From assembly GCF_036588685.1 (NCBI RefSeq), contig NW_026963296.1, positions 1,922,001 through 1,986,000 on the forward strand: a stretch of 64,000 bases of DNA. The letters are read 5' to 3'. Numbering within the stretch: the first letter of the stretch is position 1; each line of letters starts with the position of its first letter. Source of the DNA: Mytilus trossulus (Eukaryota > Mollusca > Bivalvia > Mytilida > Mytilidae). Made by a program: the position numbers and the translations under genes. Below, in pieces: positions 47,758-60,463 of the stretch. The notes under the pieces are model-generated. The model did not search any database, had not been told where the DNA came from, and saw only the letters and a list, made by a program, of their open reading frames with translations.

Positions 47758-49656
47758 TTTTATCACATGCTTCAACAAAGGAGAAAAATAACAGTTTCAT
47801 ATATTGATCCTATTACGTGGTTCCCAAATAGAAGTTCAAAGCGTGACGTCGGACCCCAAATTTAGTACATTTGATATGAAATCTTTCTATCATATGCCTC
47901 AACAGAAAAGAAAAACATTTTAATAAGGACAGAACGACAAAAAAATAATTCATCAATATACATAATTAACAGTTTGGAAAAGTCAACTTTTTAACTTTCT
48001 AAATTATGTTTGAAACTTTGAAAAAATGAATTTATTTAATAATTTGATTGTTGTTTTTTATTTTTTTATTTTACAAAATATACTTTCCAGTATCCAAATA
48101 ATTGTTCTGTACGCTACTTTGTAATGTTTTTCAGTGAAAACGTAGCATTGAGGTGTATTTTCCGGAATTTGCCGAGTATCACCGGAATGCCATGCAATAA
48201 CGTTACGGAAAGGCATGTGATAACACTTGAAGCATGTGATAAACTTTTCATATCAGCCCGCTAAGCACCAATTCGAAAAATATGGAATTTACGTTAATTT
48301 AATGCTTTTATCATACAGTAAAAATCATATGTTATTTAGTCTAAGTATATGATAATTTCATTTACATAAGATGTCTTATATATCGAAAAAGTCAAAATAT
48401 AGGACACTCCATAAATATCTATACTTTGCCTATATTTTTCAACCTAGAACGTATAAAATCCTAAACTTTTTTATCTTATTTTCATGAATTGGGAATTTAT
48501 ATTCAAATATTTTTTTGGGGCCGCTGTCTGATTTTAGGGCCGCCAAGCGGCCCTAAACTATATAGTGGAATCATCCCTGAAGTTTGATGAAAATATTGCA
48601 TGTAATGATTAAGCTTGGTATGATTAAAAGATTGAAGATTTTAAATGAAATGGCTGGATATTAAACATGACATGCAAGAACTATCATTCAGATATTCATG
48701 TACATAATTGGCGGAAATCATATATGGTCTGTTTTGTTGTATCTTGTTATACATCTACTATTGTCTACATTGTTGAAATTTAAAGGATCTAAGATCCATC
48801 ACACAAATTAGTCATTCAATACGGTGCTCATGTAAAAAATATTTTCATGTGCAATTAAAATCTCTGCTCTAACGTCATGAAGGTGGTTTAAATGAAACAA
48901 AAAGCAGGAAAGAAGTTTCATATGTATGGGCCATAATTTGTAAATCACCAATAATTCTACCATCTAGAAATGAGTTAGAATGACCCATGTTAAACTACAG
49001 AGTTTTAATTAAGGCAATTTAACATATATGCATGTTTAACATATATATATATATGGGCATGTTTTTTTTTTTTTTCATTTGAAACATGTTTCAACAAATT
49101 TAATCTTGTTGTCAGTCCAAAGTTTAGACAGTTAACATGGTTAAAAATGAAAACATGTGATGCTCCAGGTTACATTTGTTCTAAATTCCTCTAATTATTT
49201 ATTTACCTGAATTCTACAGCTTCCAGTCTTCACGTTAAACTTTTGAGTCCACAAACCCAAAGCTCAAATTTTAGAAAATTTTAGTTCATTCTGTTGGATT
49301 GTAGAGAAGAATTTTACAAGCCTGAAAGCAATTTTACAAGCCATGGTCGTAGGACTTGTGGTTAATCGTGAAGACTGAGCTTCAATCCATTAATCTATTT
49401 TAAAATGACTTTACAATTGTTAATTACTTTTTCCATCATGTCCATGTTTCCATTGCCTTATTTTTTAATCGCTTTTTATAGTTGTGATTTAAACTGAAAT
49501 ATTTGTAAAAATTTTAATTTCTAGAAAAAATAGTATAAGATTTATTACCCCTATGTACAAAAATGATGTAAGTCATATTAGTACCTGTCCTTATTCATGT
49601 TCTGTACTACAACAATGTACAATGTAATTTCAATTTACTTGTTATTTTAAGGTTAA

Positions 49657-52600
49657 ATGATGGAGGGTGCCAATACAGACGATGAAGGTTTTACAGATGG
49701 AGACAGTCCTGAGGATGTTCCTATGGAAAATGTTCCTGATACTGCAGAGGGTTAGTTTGATAAATAAATTCAAAATTATAAGAATTAGTTATACATTAGT
49801 GATTACAATGATGAGAAAAAAACATTTTATTTTGACATGTAAATGAAGTACACTATTGCTATTTACACTTTTTATATCATCTATGATGTACATATATAGT
49901 TGAACTTGTGTAAGTCAGATTATATATAGATATGAATATAAGAAGATGTGGTAAACATGTACATGATGTCTACATGTGCCACATACTTTAATTTTACAAA
50001 ATATCATTTCAGACTTAGTAAACATGATAAAGTTGAAATGTTCTGTTCAGTGGATTGAGAAATGTTTAGTATTTTAACACTTATAGAATACTTTCTGAAT
50101 TTGAATGAAAATTATTGAAATTTTAGATTTTTTATTTCCGTGCATGGGCCAGGTTTTATCTATTAAAAAAAGTGATTTCCCAGTTTTCTGACAATACCTT
50201 GAAATTGCTGTAGCATGTTTTCATGAAACTTGGGTGAATTAATTATATCTATTGATGTTTTCCCCCTTTCCATTTAAATTTTTTAGATTTTACGTTTCTG
50301 AGTTATGAAACTCTATTTCTTGAAAAAGTGATAGGTGCATCAAGGCACTCATGACCCAACTCTTAATTGTAAGAGTTGTCCTTCTTAGGTTGATACTTGT
50401 TATATTGGTATCCATTGTATAATCTATAATGGCAAAATTATCTTTTTTATTTTGTTTTAGATTGTGAGGATATGACATGTGATGATGCAGGGGAAGGATA
50501 AAAATAAAGCCAGCTTTACAAGTTGCATTCTAATTCATTTCTTGTAACAATGCATTGATTCATAAATAAATGTATATTTAATTGAATACTTAACGATTTT
50601 GAACTCGCTTATTTTTTTGTAAATTAGTATCTTTTTTCTTTTTTTTCAGATGATGTATTAAATGACAAAAGTGCTTCAGTATACTATACAGTACAGAATA
50701 CTACTGAAGGAACAAATTATAGCAAACAGGAAGTGGAACAAATGATGAAAATTGACTCCTACCAGAGGAAGATAGATACTTGTCATTTGTAAGTATTTGA
50801 TTTTATGTTTTATCGCTATTTTGTGCATTTTTCGTTTGATCTTTTTTTGTGATAATTTTCATATCATGCTACTCGCTTGAGATGGAATAATTATCACTAG
50901 AAACTAAGGAGGTCACGTGGCGTTGCTAACGAAATTGACATGAACATGATGAAATTGACAACGTCGTCATAGGTAAAATAGCGATTAATAGATTATCATT
51001 GGTCATCTCAACTCGATTGCTTTTCTCACTTTCGCTGTACCAGCTCAAGCGAGAAAATCAATCTCGTTGAGATGATCAACGATAATCTATAATTATAGCA
51101 GTTCTAAATTGTCAGTTATTAATTGAAAGCTAACATGGCTTACATGCAATTTTTATAGAACCATGGATTATTGAACATGTTGAAGTTGCCTAAATTTCTT
51201 TAACAGTATTTTACGTTTTTGACATGGCATCAGAAACTTTTGAAAGTTCAAGATGAGGATTTTTTTTTTTTTAAATAGTGGATCGTCATTAAAACAATGA
51301 CCATCCACTATTTTTAAAATTTTGATGAGAAAAGGGTTTTCAATATATTGTCTGTATGTCTCTATTCTATTTTTCAGATGGTTTTGTACTGTAAACTTAT
51401 AAATGACTAATTTAGATTTTATGTTTAAAGATACAGTCGATTTTATACTATAATTGTATTTTGAACTTTGAAATTCTTTAGACATGTTAGAAATGAGGTC
51501 AATAGGAAAAAGAAACAGAGAACATGAGTATTTGAGAAAATGCTTTGATAAAACTATGACTAATGTTCATGTACATGATGTAGATCATGTAGATTCATTT
51601 ATATTTGTGGGAATCAATTTCAGTGAATACTTGATTTTTATGATTTTGCTAAAGTTTTCATTCAAGTCTACATGAAGTTTCTAACTTGTTGAACATTTAA
51701 ATTTGTGGTTTGCCCATATCCTATAAATCCATGAAAATTTAAACCAAAATACTCTATACTTTATCATTGTTTATGTGTCTGTGAATGTCAAATGAATGTT
51801 AGGAATTATATTTGAATTATAACCTTTGACCTTTATATTTTTAGATGTGGGGAGTGTTGGTATGACACTAAATGTTCTGCAGCGTGTAGAGAATGTGAAG
51901 GCTTTCCTATGACTAGACCTTGTCCTGTATGTAATGGACAGTGCAATGAAACATGGACCAGAAATGTTAAATTAGTAAGTTGACAAACATTTACATGTAG
52001 AAAATAAAGAATATGATATGATTGCTAATGCTTACTCTTCACAAGAGACAAAATGACAAAGAAGTTAACTATAGCAATGTATAGGTCATGACTGTATGGC
52101 GTTTAACCATGAGCAACCTCATACCCCAAAGTCAGCTATAAAAGGCCCCAAAATGACAATTGTAAAACAATTCAAACAAGAAAACCGTATTTTACATTAA
52201 GTCTATGGGAGCAGCATTGTGAATTTAACAGTAATAATCAAAAGTGGTCCAAAAAACTTTAGGGTATACGTAGGCGACAAAAATATGGGAAGGTAACTAC
52301 AGGGGTACAGTAAACACACATACTTTTTTGTTTGGCAAGAGTTGAAAAAAAATATTGTTAGACATATTAGAATTTGTTTTAAAATTAAATGAACAGAATA
52401 GTTGTGAATCATTGATTCAGACATATTTGAACAATGACATTATAAACAAAATTAAAAATGTCCAAAACACCTGACTTGGTATATTTATAAATTGTTTATG
52501 TACATGTATATCATACGTCTGAATAATTTTTGTTTATGACAATAATAATAATAATGAAGATGTGGTTTGATTGCCAACAAGATTACTTTCCACCAAATGA

Positions 52601-53100
52601 TGTAGATGTAAGCAACTTAGGTCACTGTACAAGCTTCAACAATGAGCAAAATTCAAGCGACATAGAAAGCTACCATCAAAATGACACTGCAGGGTTATTG
52701 AAGTGGATAATCGTTTTTGCATTGCCTAACATTAGACCATATATTGTAAAAATAAAGCACACATTTAAAAAAAAACCTGCTGAGGTCATCTACAATGTAC
52801 CAACCAATGACAACACATTAATTATTTGTTATCTTTTTGTTTTGCAAAATTAATTGTTATCTTTTTGTTTTGCAGAAATAATTGTTATCTTTTTGTTTTG
52901 CAGAATTAATTGTTATCTTTTTGTTTTGCCTAATTAATTTTTATCTTTTTGTTTTGCAGTCTCACTCATATCACGAGGCTCACTGGGAGGGAACATGTAA
53001 ACTCCCCCCAGAGATGCAGCAGGCATTTATGATACGTAAATTTATGGACTCATCAGAAGAGACACTAACAGAAAGCATGCAAGATTTGTCAACTACATGA
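49657..53100 (+). CDS. Pinocchio-like cysteine-rich protein, 167 aa, five exons
   Basis: Exons: 49657-49750, 50650-50788, 51845-51974, 52960-53100, plus a probable 5' UTR exon ending at the CAG|GTAAAC donor at 46250/46251; all phases fit. Two in-frame ATGs open the CDS. Residues 1-35 are acidic. Residues 79-111 hold seven cysteines in CxxC-type pairs (C79/C82, C88/C92/C95, C104/C107/C111) with RPCPVCNGQC, then ETWTR and SHSYHEAHWEGTC. This pattern (C-rich, RPCP.C.G.C, W.R, SH....A.W.G.C) is what I remember of the insect 'protein pinocchio' family, whose biochemical role is not well defined. No signal peptide or membrane segment is seen, so it is probably intracellular, perhaps zinc-binding. 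A tandem repeat containing decoy acceptors precedes the last exon. The family name is an inference from memory. Confidence 0.75.
50461..50501 (+). CDS. Possible alternative terminal exon of the pinocchio-like gene
   Basis: A pyrimidine-rich tract ending in TTTTAG precedes 50461. Joined to exon 1 (phase 1), the reading frame continues with DCEDMTCDDAGEG and a stop at 50499-50501. An AATAAA-type signal overlaps the next bases. Splicing here would yield a 44-aa acidic product lacking the cysteine-rich domain. Acceptor, phase, short frame and poly(A) signal are all visible; actual use is unproven and chance is possible. Confidence 0.35.
52003..52185 (+). repeat. Mussel 'gatgtggtat'-family repeat in pinocchio-like intron
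   Basis: 'aagaatatgatatgattgctaatg' through 'cgtttaaccatgagcaacctcataccccaaagtcagctataaaaggccccaaaatgaca', the full-length 3' part of the family. A second, shorter copy is at 52555-52660. Confidence 0.65.
52820..52959 (+). repeat. 28-bp tandem repeat of the 3' splice site, five units
   Basis: The unit 'attgttatctttttgttttgcag' plus 'aatta' is repeated at an exact 28-bp period. AG positions fall at 52847 (mutated to AA), 52875 (intact), 52903 (intact), 52931 (mutated to CT) and 52959 (the functional site before exon 5). Use of 52875 would give an immediate TAA in frame; 52903 would shift frame. Confidence 0.85.
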
Positions 53101-56050
53101 TTATTATATATCATTATTTTGTTGTCCAAGGGCTTTCTATTCATCGATCGCTGAGATAATCAGTTTGTCAACCTTCATGGCCGCAGAAAACATATTGGGA
53201 ATTTCATCGCCTCAGAAAACATATTGGGAATTTCATCGCTTCAAAAACTTTACCAGCATATATTGCAATGCTTGATTGTAAGCTTAGAAAAGGACTATTG
53301 ATCGTCAAAGCTGATGCAAATGTATTTAAATTGAACATTTATCAATGACATATACCGTTTTTGTACATACATATACATGGGTATGAGTTTTTCAATCTTA
53401 AGATTTGTATTTATCAGCATTCACTATATTCATGGCTGAGATTAACATATTGCTAAGCTTACTTATTGCAGTATAGTTGTTGCAATTATTATATTTGTTA
53501 TCATACATGAAATACAAATTTTAAGTGTTTAGGGTGAGATACTAGCTAGATGATCATTGTTTACCATAAAAAAAATAACTGGGGCATTCATCCCTACTAG
53601 GGCGTGTTAAATAACCATGACTACCCATGAGGGTCTCGGACCGTTGGAATTCATCTAAAAAAACATAATTCTGAAAACATTGTATAGGTTAACATGCATT
53701 TACTGACACAGTTGATCTGAATAAATGCATTAATATATTGTATGTGGTCAATCCTAAATTGTATGTCCTCTTTAAAAAAACAAATCATGTCTGTTTTTAC
53801 ACAGCACTCAAAAATACCATTGAAAGCTAATTCTGAATGCCAGGGTTCTAATAAATTTCATACAAAACTTTTTTAGAAATACCATTGCAATTTCAAATCA
53901 ATGATCAACATAACTAGGTAATCTCAACATAGTCAGCATTGACCTGTAACCTTGGGGTCTATGACTTTGGGTAACATGCATATCTTTTTAATCATTTAAT
54001 CACCATACAATATAGTGTTATTGTATTTGTTTAAAATATATGTTTAATAGTCACATGAAAATCATTACTAGATAATATGACATCAAATGCATTACCGTGC
54101 AGGAATTGAAATCATTTTATTTTCTTAGCTTTTTGCTCATTGGGTTCAGGTTTCTTTGTATCAGTTTGTGTTCAGAAGTATTATTTTTCACAGATCTCTT
54201 GAAATATAATATTGTACTAGATATATTCACTGTCGTGTTGATTTTTAAAATTGAAAACATTGGAAAAGTTAACGCTGTGTTTGAATTCATTAATATATTG
54301 TCTTTTGTAGTATTAATGTTTTGTTTGTGGATTCAAATTGTTATTTGGATGGAGAGTTGTCTCATTGGCACTCACACCACATCTTCCTATATCTATCAAA
54401 CAACGCATTTATAACATTGTTTAAAAATACCATTGTGTGGTCATTCTTTTTTATGATAGATAAACTTGCATATATTATAATCTTTGTCATTCATCATGTT
54501 GATTTTCATTATAATTAGGAGATTCATTATAATTAGGATTTGGAAAAGTTGCAATGTCATGGATATCCAGTTTCATGGTTGTGGCAAAGTCTGTATACAT
54601 AAACTTAGAAAAATTGTAATTTGTTGAACAGTTAAATTCATGGTTCTCCTGTATCCACAAAATTCACGAAAACTGGTATCCAACAAACTTAAATAAATCC
54701 ACAGTATGCTGTGAATGATAATAATAAATTACGATTAATATATTGATTGATTGTTGGTTGCTTTACGCTCGATTATTATAATTGACAGTTGTCCTGTGAA
54801 GTCATTTAAGGGAAAATTCAATAAAATACATCTCAATCATATCACTATATCATGTTAAATGGGGAATTTCATGACCACACACATTTTTTAATCAGATAAT
54901 GGACATTCAATGGTATTTTTAAATGCCTGGTAAATTCACAGTTTGAGAGAAAACACTATTAAACAAAGATATAAAAGTCAGCATGTTTCATTATAAGGGA
55001 AGCTCATGGTGTTTTGTTAACCATGACAAAACCAATTTATAATCTCATACAACTGAAATATTCCTGTATTATTATTGATTTGATATAAATGAGATTAATT
55101 GACAATTTTGTTGTTGTAAATGAATACATAATAATGAAATATCTATCACATCGATATATGTTACTACAAATGTATTTTTGTTTATAATATATAGGTAAAC
55201 AATGATATGATCTTGTCATTTTAACTGTGCTATGAAAACTATTTATGCATACTTCATGAGTGAGGATACCTTACTTTCTGATATGTTTGCAAAATGTTTA
55301 ATTTGCTAATTAATCACTCAAGGCAAAATACCTAATACATTCTGTATTACTACTAAGTACATTTTGTCAAAATATATAAAGGGGTTAAAAAAAGAAAAAA
55401 AAAAACTTCTTGACAAGCTTTGGCATTTGAAATGCAACATATAAAACTGTCACATATAAGGTTGAAAGGAGGTCATTTGCCGTGCATTCTAGATTGACTT
55501 ATTCTATTAATTTCAAATTACTATTTTAATGGCCATTCTTGGAAAGTTCCTCTCTGAAATCAGCTAATATAATATTCTTTTTCACCTAAATAGGTTATAC
55601 TTTTGTGGTAAATACTCTGATAGTTTCCTGCTATAAGTTTCTATCAATTCACTAATATGACCAACACAGATCACAATGTTAATGAATTATGATGATATTT
55701 TGTTTGTATATGAATGTATTGTTTTCTAAGTCATAATACCATGGTTTTGGAATAATTGTGTTGATATTTCTGTGTATATATTTGTTTATCTATAGCTTTA
55801 TGAGGTGAATCTCTTTAAAATATTATTTTGAATTGGTAAAGTGCTGTATAAAAGTAAGTAAAAGAAAATTTAAAAAGAAATCAATGCTTCAGACAATCTT
55901 TACAAGAGAATTTAAAAAAAAAAAATGTCTTTCTACCAAATTGTGTAAGAATCTCAGAAGGTGATTGGAAAACAGAGCATTTGATTTAAACTGAGTAAGA
56001 TTTAAACATGTTTTAGTCAAAATTGATTCAATCTAATAATAATTTTAATA
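53101..56050. other. Gene-free A+T-rich spacer
   Basis: Holds the 3' UTR of the pinocchio-like gene (first AATAAA near 53723), a short inverse 'gatgtggtat' tail at 54345-54400 and otherwise unique A+T-rich DNA. No open frame has splice or protein support. Confidence 0.6.
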
Positions 56051-56227
56051 CAGTGAAACCTGTTTAAACTGAACCTCTTTGTAACTTAAGAATTTTGTTC
56101 GGTTTTGGACGATGTTCGGTTTTATCAGGTTCTTAATGCATACAGTTGGTATAACGGTGTCTTAGAACATTTTGGGTTTAGACAGGTTTTTGGTTTATGC
56201 AGGAATTGGTTTAATCAGGTTTCACTG
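56051..56227. mobile_element. 177-bp MITE, short derivative of the 20119 element
   Basis: Ends are CAGTGAAACCTGTTTAAACT and the inverse of CAGTGAAACCTGATTAAACC, each with TA flanks. The interior repeats 'ttcggtttt' as in the 979-bp relative. Confidence 0.75.
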
Positions 56228-56711
56228 TATAAGTTATTGTGCTCCTTTTCAAGATGTTTGATTTTTAAAAATGTTGCGAAAAGGCTGACTCAGATTTTTA
56301 TGTTATATTTTGGAAGACAAAATTTTCTCAGAATGTTCTCATTGTACCAGGTCCCAAACTAAAATTTTCATTTCTCAAACTATTGTGTGAAATTTTAATT
56401 TGAAAATAGAAAAGTTTGATAAAATGAGCAAAAGAAAAGAAACCTTTACATGAAGTTGTTCAGAATTTTCTGCCATACAAGACATGAAAACAAGGTTTAC
56501 CTATCTTAGTTTTTGGAGTTTTTGTTTTTCTTCTTTTTCTTTTTGGACTCACACAATGAGTAGATACTGGTGATTTATTTATTTTACACAATCATAAAAA
56601 ACATAACATTTACCAGCCATTATCATTTATTGTGTTTATTTTTGTTTATTACTGTCTATTTCTAAGAGATGACTATGTGTTGTAAATTAAAAAAGAAAGA
56701 CAACTTAAATA

Positions 56712-56909
56712 TATATTGTGGATTTATTTGTTTTCATGGGTACCAATTTTATTGGATTGAGGAAAGTTTGTAATTTCGTTGACATTTAATTCATGAAATT
56801 GCTAAAGTCAGCATTCAAGCATATCTAAAAATGTATACTTATTTAAACATTTATATTTGTTTACACATGACAATTGGTACCCCTAAATATTAATTAACCC
56901 ACAGTAAAT
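56712..56909. mobile_element. MITE related to the 10472 element
   Basis: 'attgtggatttatttgttttcatgggtaccaattttattggattgagga' at the left and 'ttaattaacccacagta' at the right match the copy at 10472-10684. Confidence 0.5.
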
Positions 56910-58127
56910 AGCGTGTATATTACATGTTTTGATTTAGATATAAATGGTGAAAGTGCTTTATGGTTATTCCAATTGCTTGTTTTTCTAATATGTTAACATA
57001 ATATACTGTATTATTGATGTCCTGTGCTGTGGTCGGAACAGATAATAACTACTGAAGAAATATTAATTTCCATGGGGTTAAAATTTCGAGGTTTTTTGTC
57101 TCAAATATTAGATTTCATGGGGATTTAGTTTCGTGGTTTCCATTAAATGGAAGTGATGTTATTTGAAAGCTAAATTTTCATTGGGATTTTATTTTTGTGG
57201 ATACATTCTTTCCACAAAATAAACGATGTTAAATCCTCAACCAAAAAATTTTAAATACTGAGCCTTTTTTTCAGAAAATGTCTGTACCAAGTTAGGAAAT
57301 GGGTAGTTTTGAAATAATACTCCAAATTAAAAAAGGTTGCATGAAATTTAAATTAACTCTTTGTCACTAACTTGATATTTTTTGGTATTTCCTCAAGTTT
57401 CATTTTTACCTAATAGAATTCAAACAATGTATTGCAGTCAGGTGAACATTCTTCAAATCAGATGATATTATGTAAGTTATGCACCTTTCTGATTAAAAAA
57501 AGGAAATTCAAGTTATTCTCACTTCGAAATATTGCCTCACAGCCATGGGTTAATTCGAAGTTCACGTTGTATATTATTAAGCTATATTTTCTCTATAGTG
57601 CTTGTGATCTTTGGTGCTCACAAGCACTTTAAAATTTTGAAATTGCATAGAATACATGAAAATATCACCTGTACTGAGAGTTTGAACAAATTATGCATAT
57701 TGATGATAACTGGAAATTTATCTTTTGATGCGCAAGTTAGTCCCTGGACAAAATGAAATGCAGAATAATTTTAAAACAAAAATAACCGCCCATTTAAAAG
57801 AAGAAATTTTCTGTAGTAATAGGCCATGTACTCTAAAATGATATTTAAATGAAAAGTGAAGGATAACAGTTGTTGTAGACACTCTTTAGTATTTGATAGA
57901 ATTGTTAAAAAGTACTTTTCTTACAAAACATTTGTCTGTTGATATAATTTTGTAACCTTTCTTTCTATTATCTGTTCCTGTAATGTTCTGTTTTGTTCAT
58001 TTATTATGAGAAAATCAAAGAAAAACTAAAAGAAAATTAATAAATAAATAAATAAAAAATTATTGTCTTTTGTTGTCATGCCTGTGCAGAATGCTTGAAA
58101 TGAGTTGTGTATTATGCCTTATATAAA

Positions 58128-58440
58128 ATGAAGATGTGGTATCATTGGCAGTGAGAAAACTCTCCAACAGAAATAAAATGACACAGAAATTAACAATTAC
58201 ATGTTTCTGTACAGTCTTCAACAATGAACAATGCTCATATTTTCATACCTGTGCAGAACGCTGGAAATAAACTCATCATGTATTCCAGGATTAAAATTTT
58301 ACATTAACTTCAGACGCATGTTTCTTCGACAAAAGACTCATCAGTGATGCTGGAATAAAAAATGTTAAAAGGTAGAATAAAGTACGAAGTTGAAGAGCAT
58401 TGAGGACCAAAAATTACTAAAAGTTTTGCCAAATACAGCT
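58128..58440 (+). repeat. Two mussel interspersed repeats
   Basis: 58128-58235 is a 'gatgtggtatcattggcagtgagaaaactctcc' copy. 58284-58440 is the 'ccaggattaaaattttaca...acgaagttgaagagcattgaggacc' unit, whose second copy is at 60530-60660. Confidence 0.65.
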
Positions 58441-58779
58441 AAGGTAATCTATTACTGATGTAGAAAATGAGTCGTGTATGATGCTATTCAATTGGATTTA
58501 CATGTATAATCATCACATATAGATTTTTGCAAACGATATTTTATATAAGTTTGTGCTGTATTAGGGTTATATTTAATATTGCCATAAAGTGCAATGTTTG
58601 GTAAAGACAGGTTCAACCCACCATTTTTTTTTGTCAGTCTGAGACTTTTGTCGCAGAAAGCTGGACATAGGGAAAGACATCTCGTGCTGGTGGCTACAGA
58701 GGCATTAGCTAACTTCTTAAAAGATTTTTATTTCAGAAAGTGGAAGACCTGGATGCTTCATACTTTGTATATGGATGCC

Positions 58780-59610
58780 TCATGTTACGAAGTTTCTGTC
58801 AGTCACATGTCCAATGTCCTTGACCTCACTTTCATTGTTCAGTGACTACTTGAAAAAAAAGATTTTTCATAATGTTAAATTCTCTCTTAAACGTACTAAG
58901 ATAACTATATTTGGTAAGTGCGTACCTTGCAAGGTCCTCATGCCTGTCAGACAGTTTTCACTTGACCTCAACCTCATTTCATGGATCATTGAACAAGGTT
59001 AAGTTTTGGTGGTCAAATTCATATCTCAGATACTATAAGCAATAGATCTAGTATTGTCAGTGTATGGAAGGACTGTAAGGTGTACATGTCCAACTGGCAG
59101 GTATCATCTGACCTTGACCTAATTTTCATGGTTCAGTGGTATAGTTAAGTGTTTGTGTTTTGGTCTGTTTTTCTTATACTCTATGCAATAGGTCTACTAT
59201 ATTTGGTGTATGGAATGATTGTAAGGTGTACATGTCTAGCAGACAGGTGTCATCTGACCTTGACCTCATTCATGGTTCAGTGGTCAAAGTTAAGTTTTTA
59301 AGTTTTGACTTTTTTTCTAATACTATATGCAATCGTTCAACTATATTTGGTGTATGGGTAATATTTTATGATCTATGTGTTAGTCACTCAGACTAAATTT
59401 GACCTTGACCTCATTTTCTTTGTTCATTGCTCAGTGTTAAGTTTTTGTGTTTTGGTATGTTTTTCCTAAACTATAAGTAATAGGTCAACTATATTTGTTG
59501 TGTGGAAGAATTGTGAGCTATATATGCTTGCCTAGCATGGTTCTTCTAACCTTGACCATATTTTCATGGTCCATTGGTCAAAGATTAGCTTTCTTGGTTA
59601 ATGTTAAGTT
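58780..59610 (+). repeat. ~145-bp tandem repeat, about five diverged units
   Basis: The recurrent core is 'ttgacctcattttcatggttcagtgg', then 'ttaagtttttgtgttttggt' and 'gcaataggtctactatatttggtgtatgga'. The small open frames here are repeat translations. Confidence 0.7.
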
Positions 59611-59983
59611 TATGTGACAGTTGAAATAAAGCTTGATATTTAGGACTATCAACACAATATCAATGATTAGTAAAGAAGGCGAGACATGCATTTCAGCGTG
59701 TACACTCTTGTCTCAAAATGTCCTGTACCAAGTCAGGAATATGGCAGTTGTTATCTTATTGCTCGTTTCTATGAATGATGCATTGTTTTTCGTTGCACTT
59801 CTGTGTTCTGTAATTTCGTTTTGTTTTCCTATTATAGTTGATATAGTGTTTCCCTGGGGTTTAATTTGTAACCCTGGTTTGTTTTCTCTGAAACACTGAG
59901 GTGCAACAACAACAAAAAAAAGCCAACACACAGTTGTCTCACTGGCAATCATACCACATCTTCATGTTTTTATATAATAACTT

Positions 59984-59989
59984 TTTATT
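59984..59989 (-). terminator. Candidate poly(A) signal of the ELH-like gene
   Basis: AATAAA on the minus strand, about 90 nt past the stop codon. In A+T-rich DNA such hexamers are common, so support is only positional. Confidence 0.35.
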
Positions 59990-60079
59990 AGATTTAGATC
60001 TTTAATGTAAAGAAATATATTGAAACAATTGATAAAAATGTCAATGAGCAAAATGTATTATTTGTTTTTGTTTGAATAT

Positions 60080-60463
60080 TCAACCCATCATCTTTATTCT
60101 TGATCTGAGAGAATCGCCATTATTTCGTGATCTTTCTCCATTCAACATGCTGACTATGGATGATATCGCTCCATTAAACGACAATTGTTTTCTCATACGC
60201 TTAAACGAACCATCATTACTTTTGTATGCAGCACGTACATTGTTGGTAGCAAACATCATACATCCTTGAATATCAGTCGTGAAAGTTTCACAAAGGTACT
60301 TCAATCCAACATCTCCATTCTCACATTTGCATGCCTCATCTTCAGCCTTGTCATTAACAAGTTCAGACGTTTCTGGAGATAACATCGAGGAGACTATAGC
60401 GAGGTATGAAAATAAAGATACTGACATCAACAGTATATGAGTGGAATAACTCAAAGAATTCAT
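60080..60463 (-). CDS. Secreted neuropeptide precursor, egg-laying-hormone-like, 127 aa
   Basis: The ATG at 60463 lies 7 nt inside an exon that begins after a TTTTTCAG acceptor. Residues 1-26 form a hydrophobic signal peptide (LLMSVSLFSYLAIVSS). A propeptide with four cysteines (C45, C47, C58, C68) follows. A KR at 88-89 and RK at 91-92 precede the final segment, which starts QLSFNGAISS and ends with Gly127 directly before the stop. Cleavage and amidation would release a peptide of about 34 residues. Its layout (LSxN....I..ML..E..R........LR.R, C-terminal amide) recalls gastropod egg-laying hormone / caudodorsal cell hormone, which is about 36 residues and amidated. Signal peptide, dibasic sites and terminal Gly are seen directly; the ELH assignment is an inference. 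The alternative is an unrelated mollusc-specific secreted peptide. Confidence 0.65.
   Translation of the reverse strand: MNSLSYSTHILLMSVSLFSYLAIVSSMLSPETSELVNDKAEDEACKCENGDVGLKYLCETFTTDIQGCMMFATNNVRAAYKSNDGSFKRMRKQLSFNGAISSIVSMLNGERSRNNGDSLRSRIKMMG

Noticed and set aside
52882-53100. 72-aa open frame beginning in the intron
   Set aside because: Only its second half (52960 onward) is exon; the first half is the 28-bp repeat read through.
58594-59002. Open frames of 75-83 aa
   Set aside because: Run into the ~145-bp tandem repeat; no protein-like conservation.
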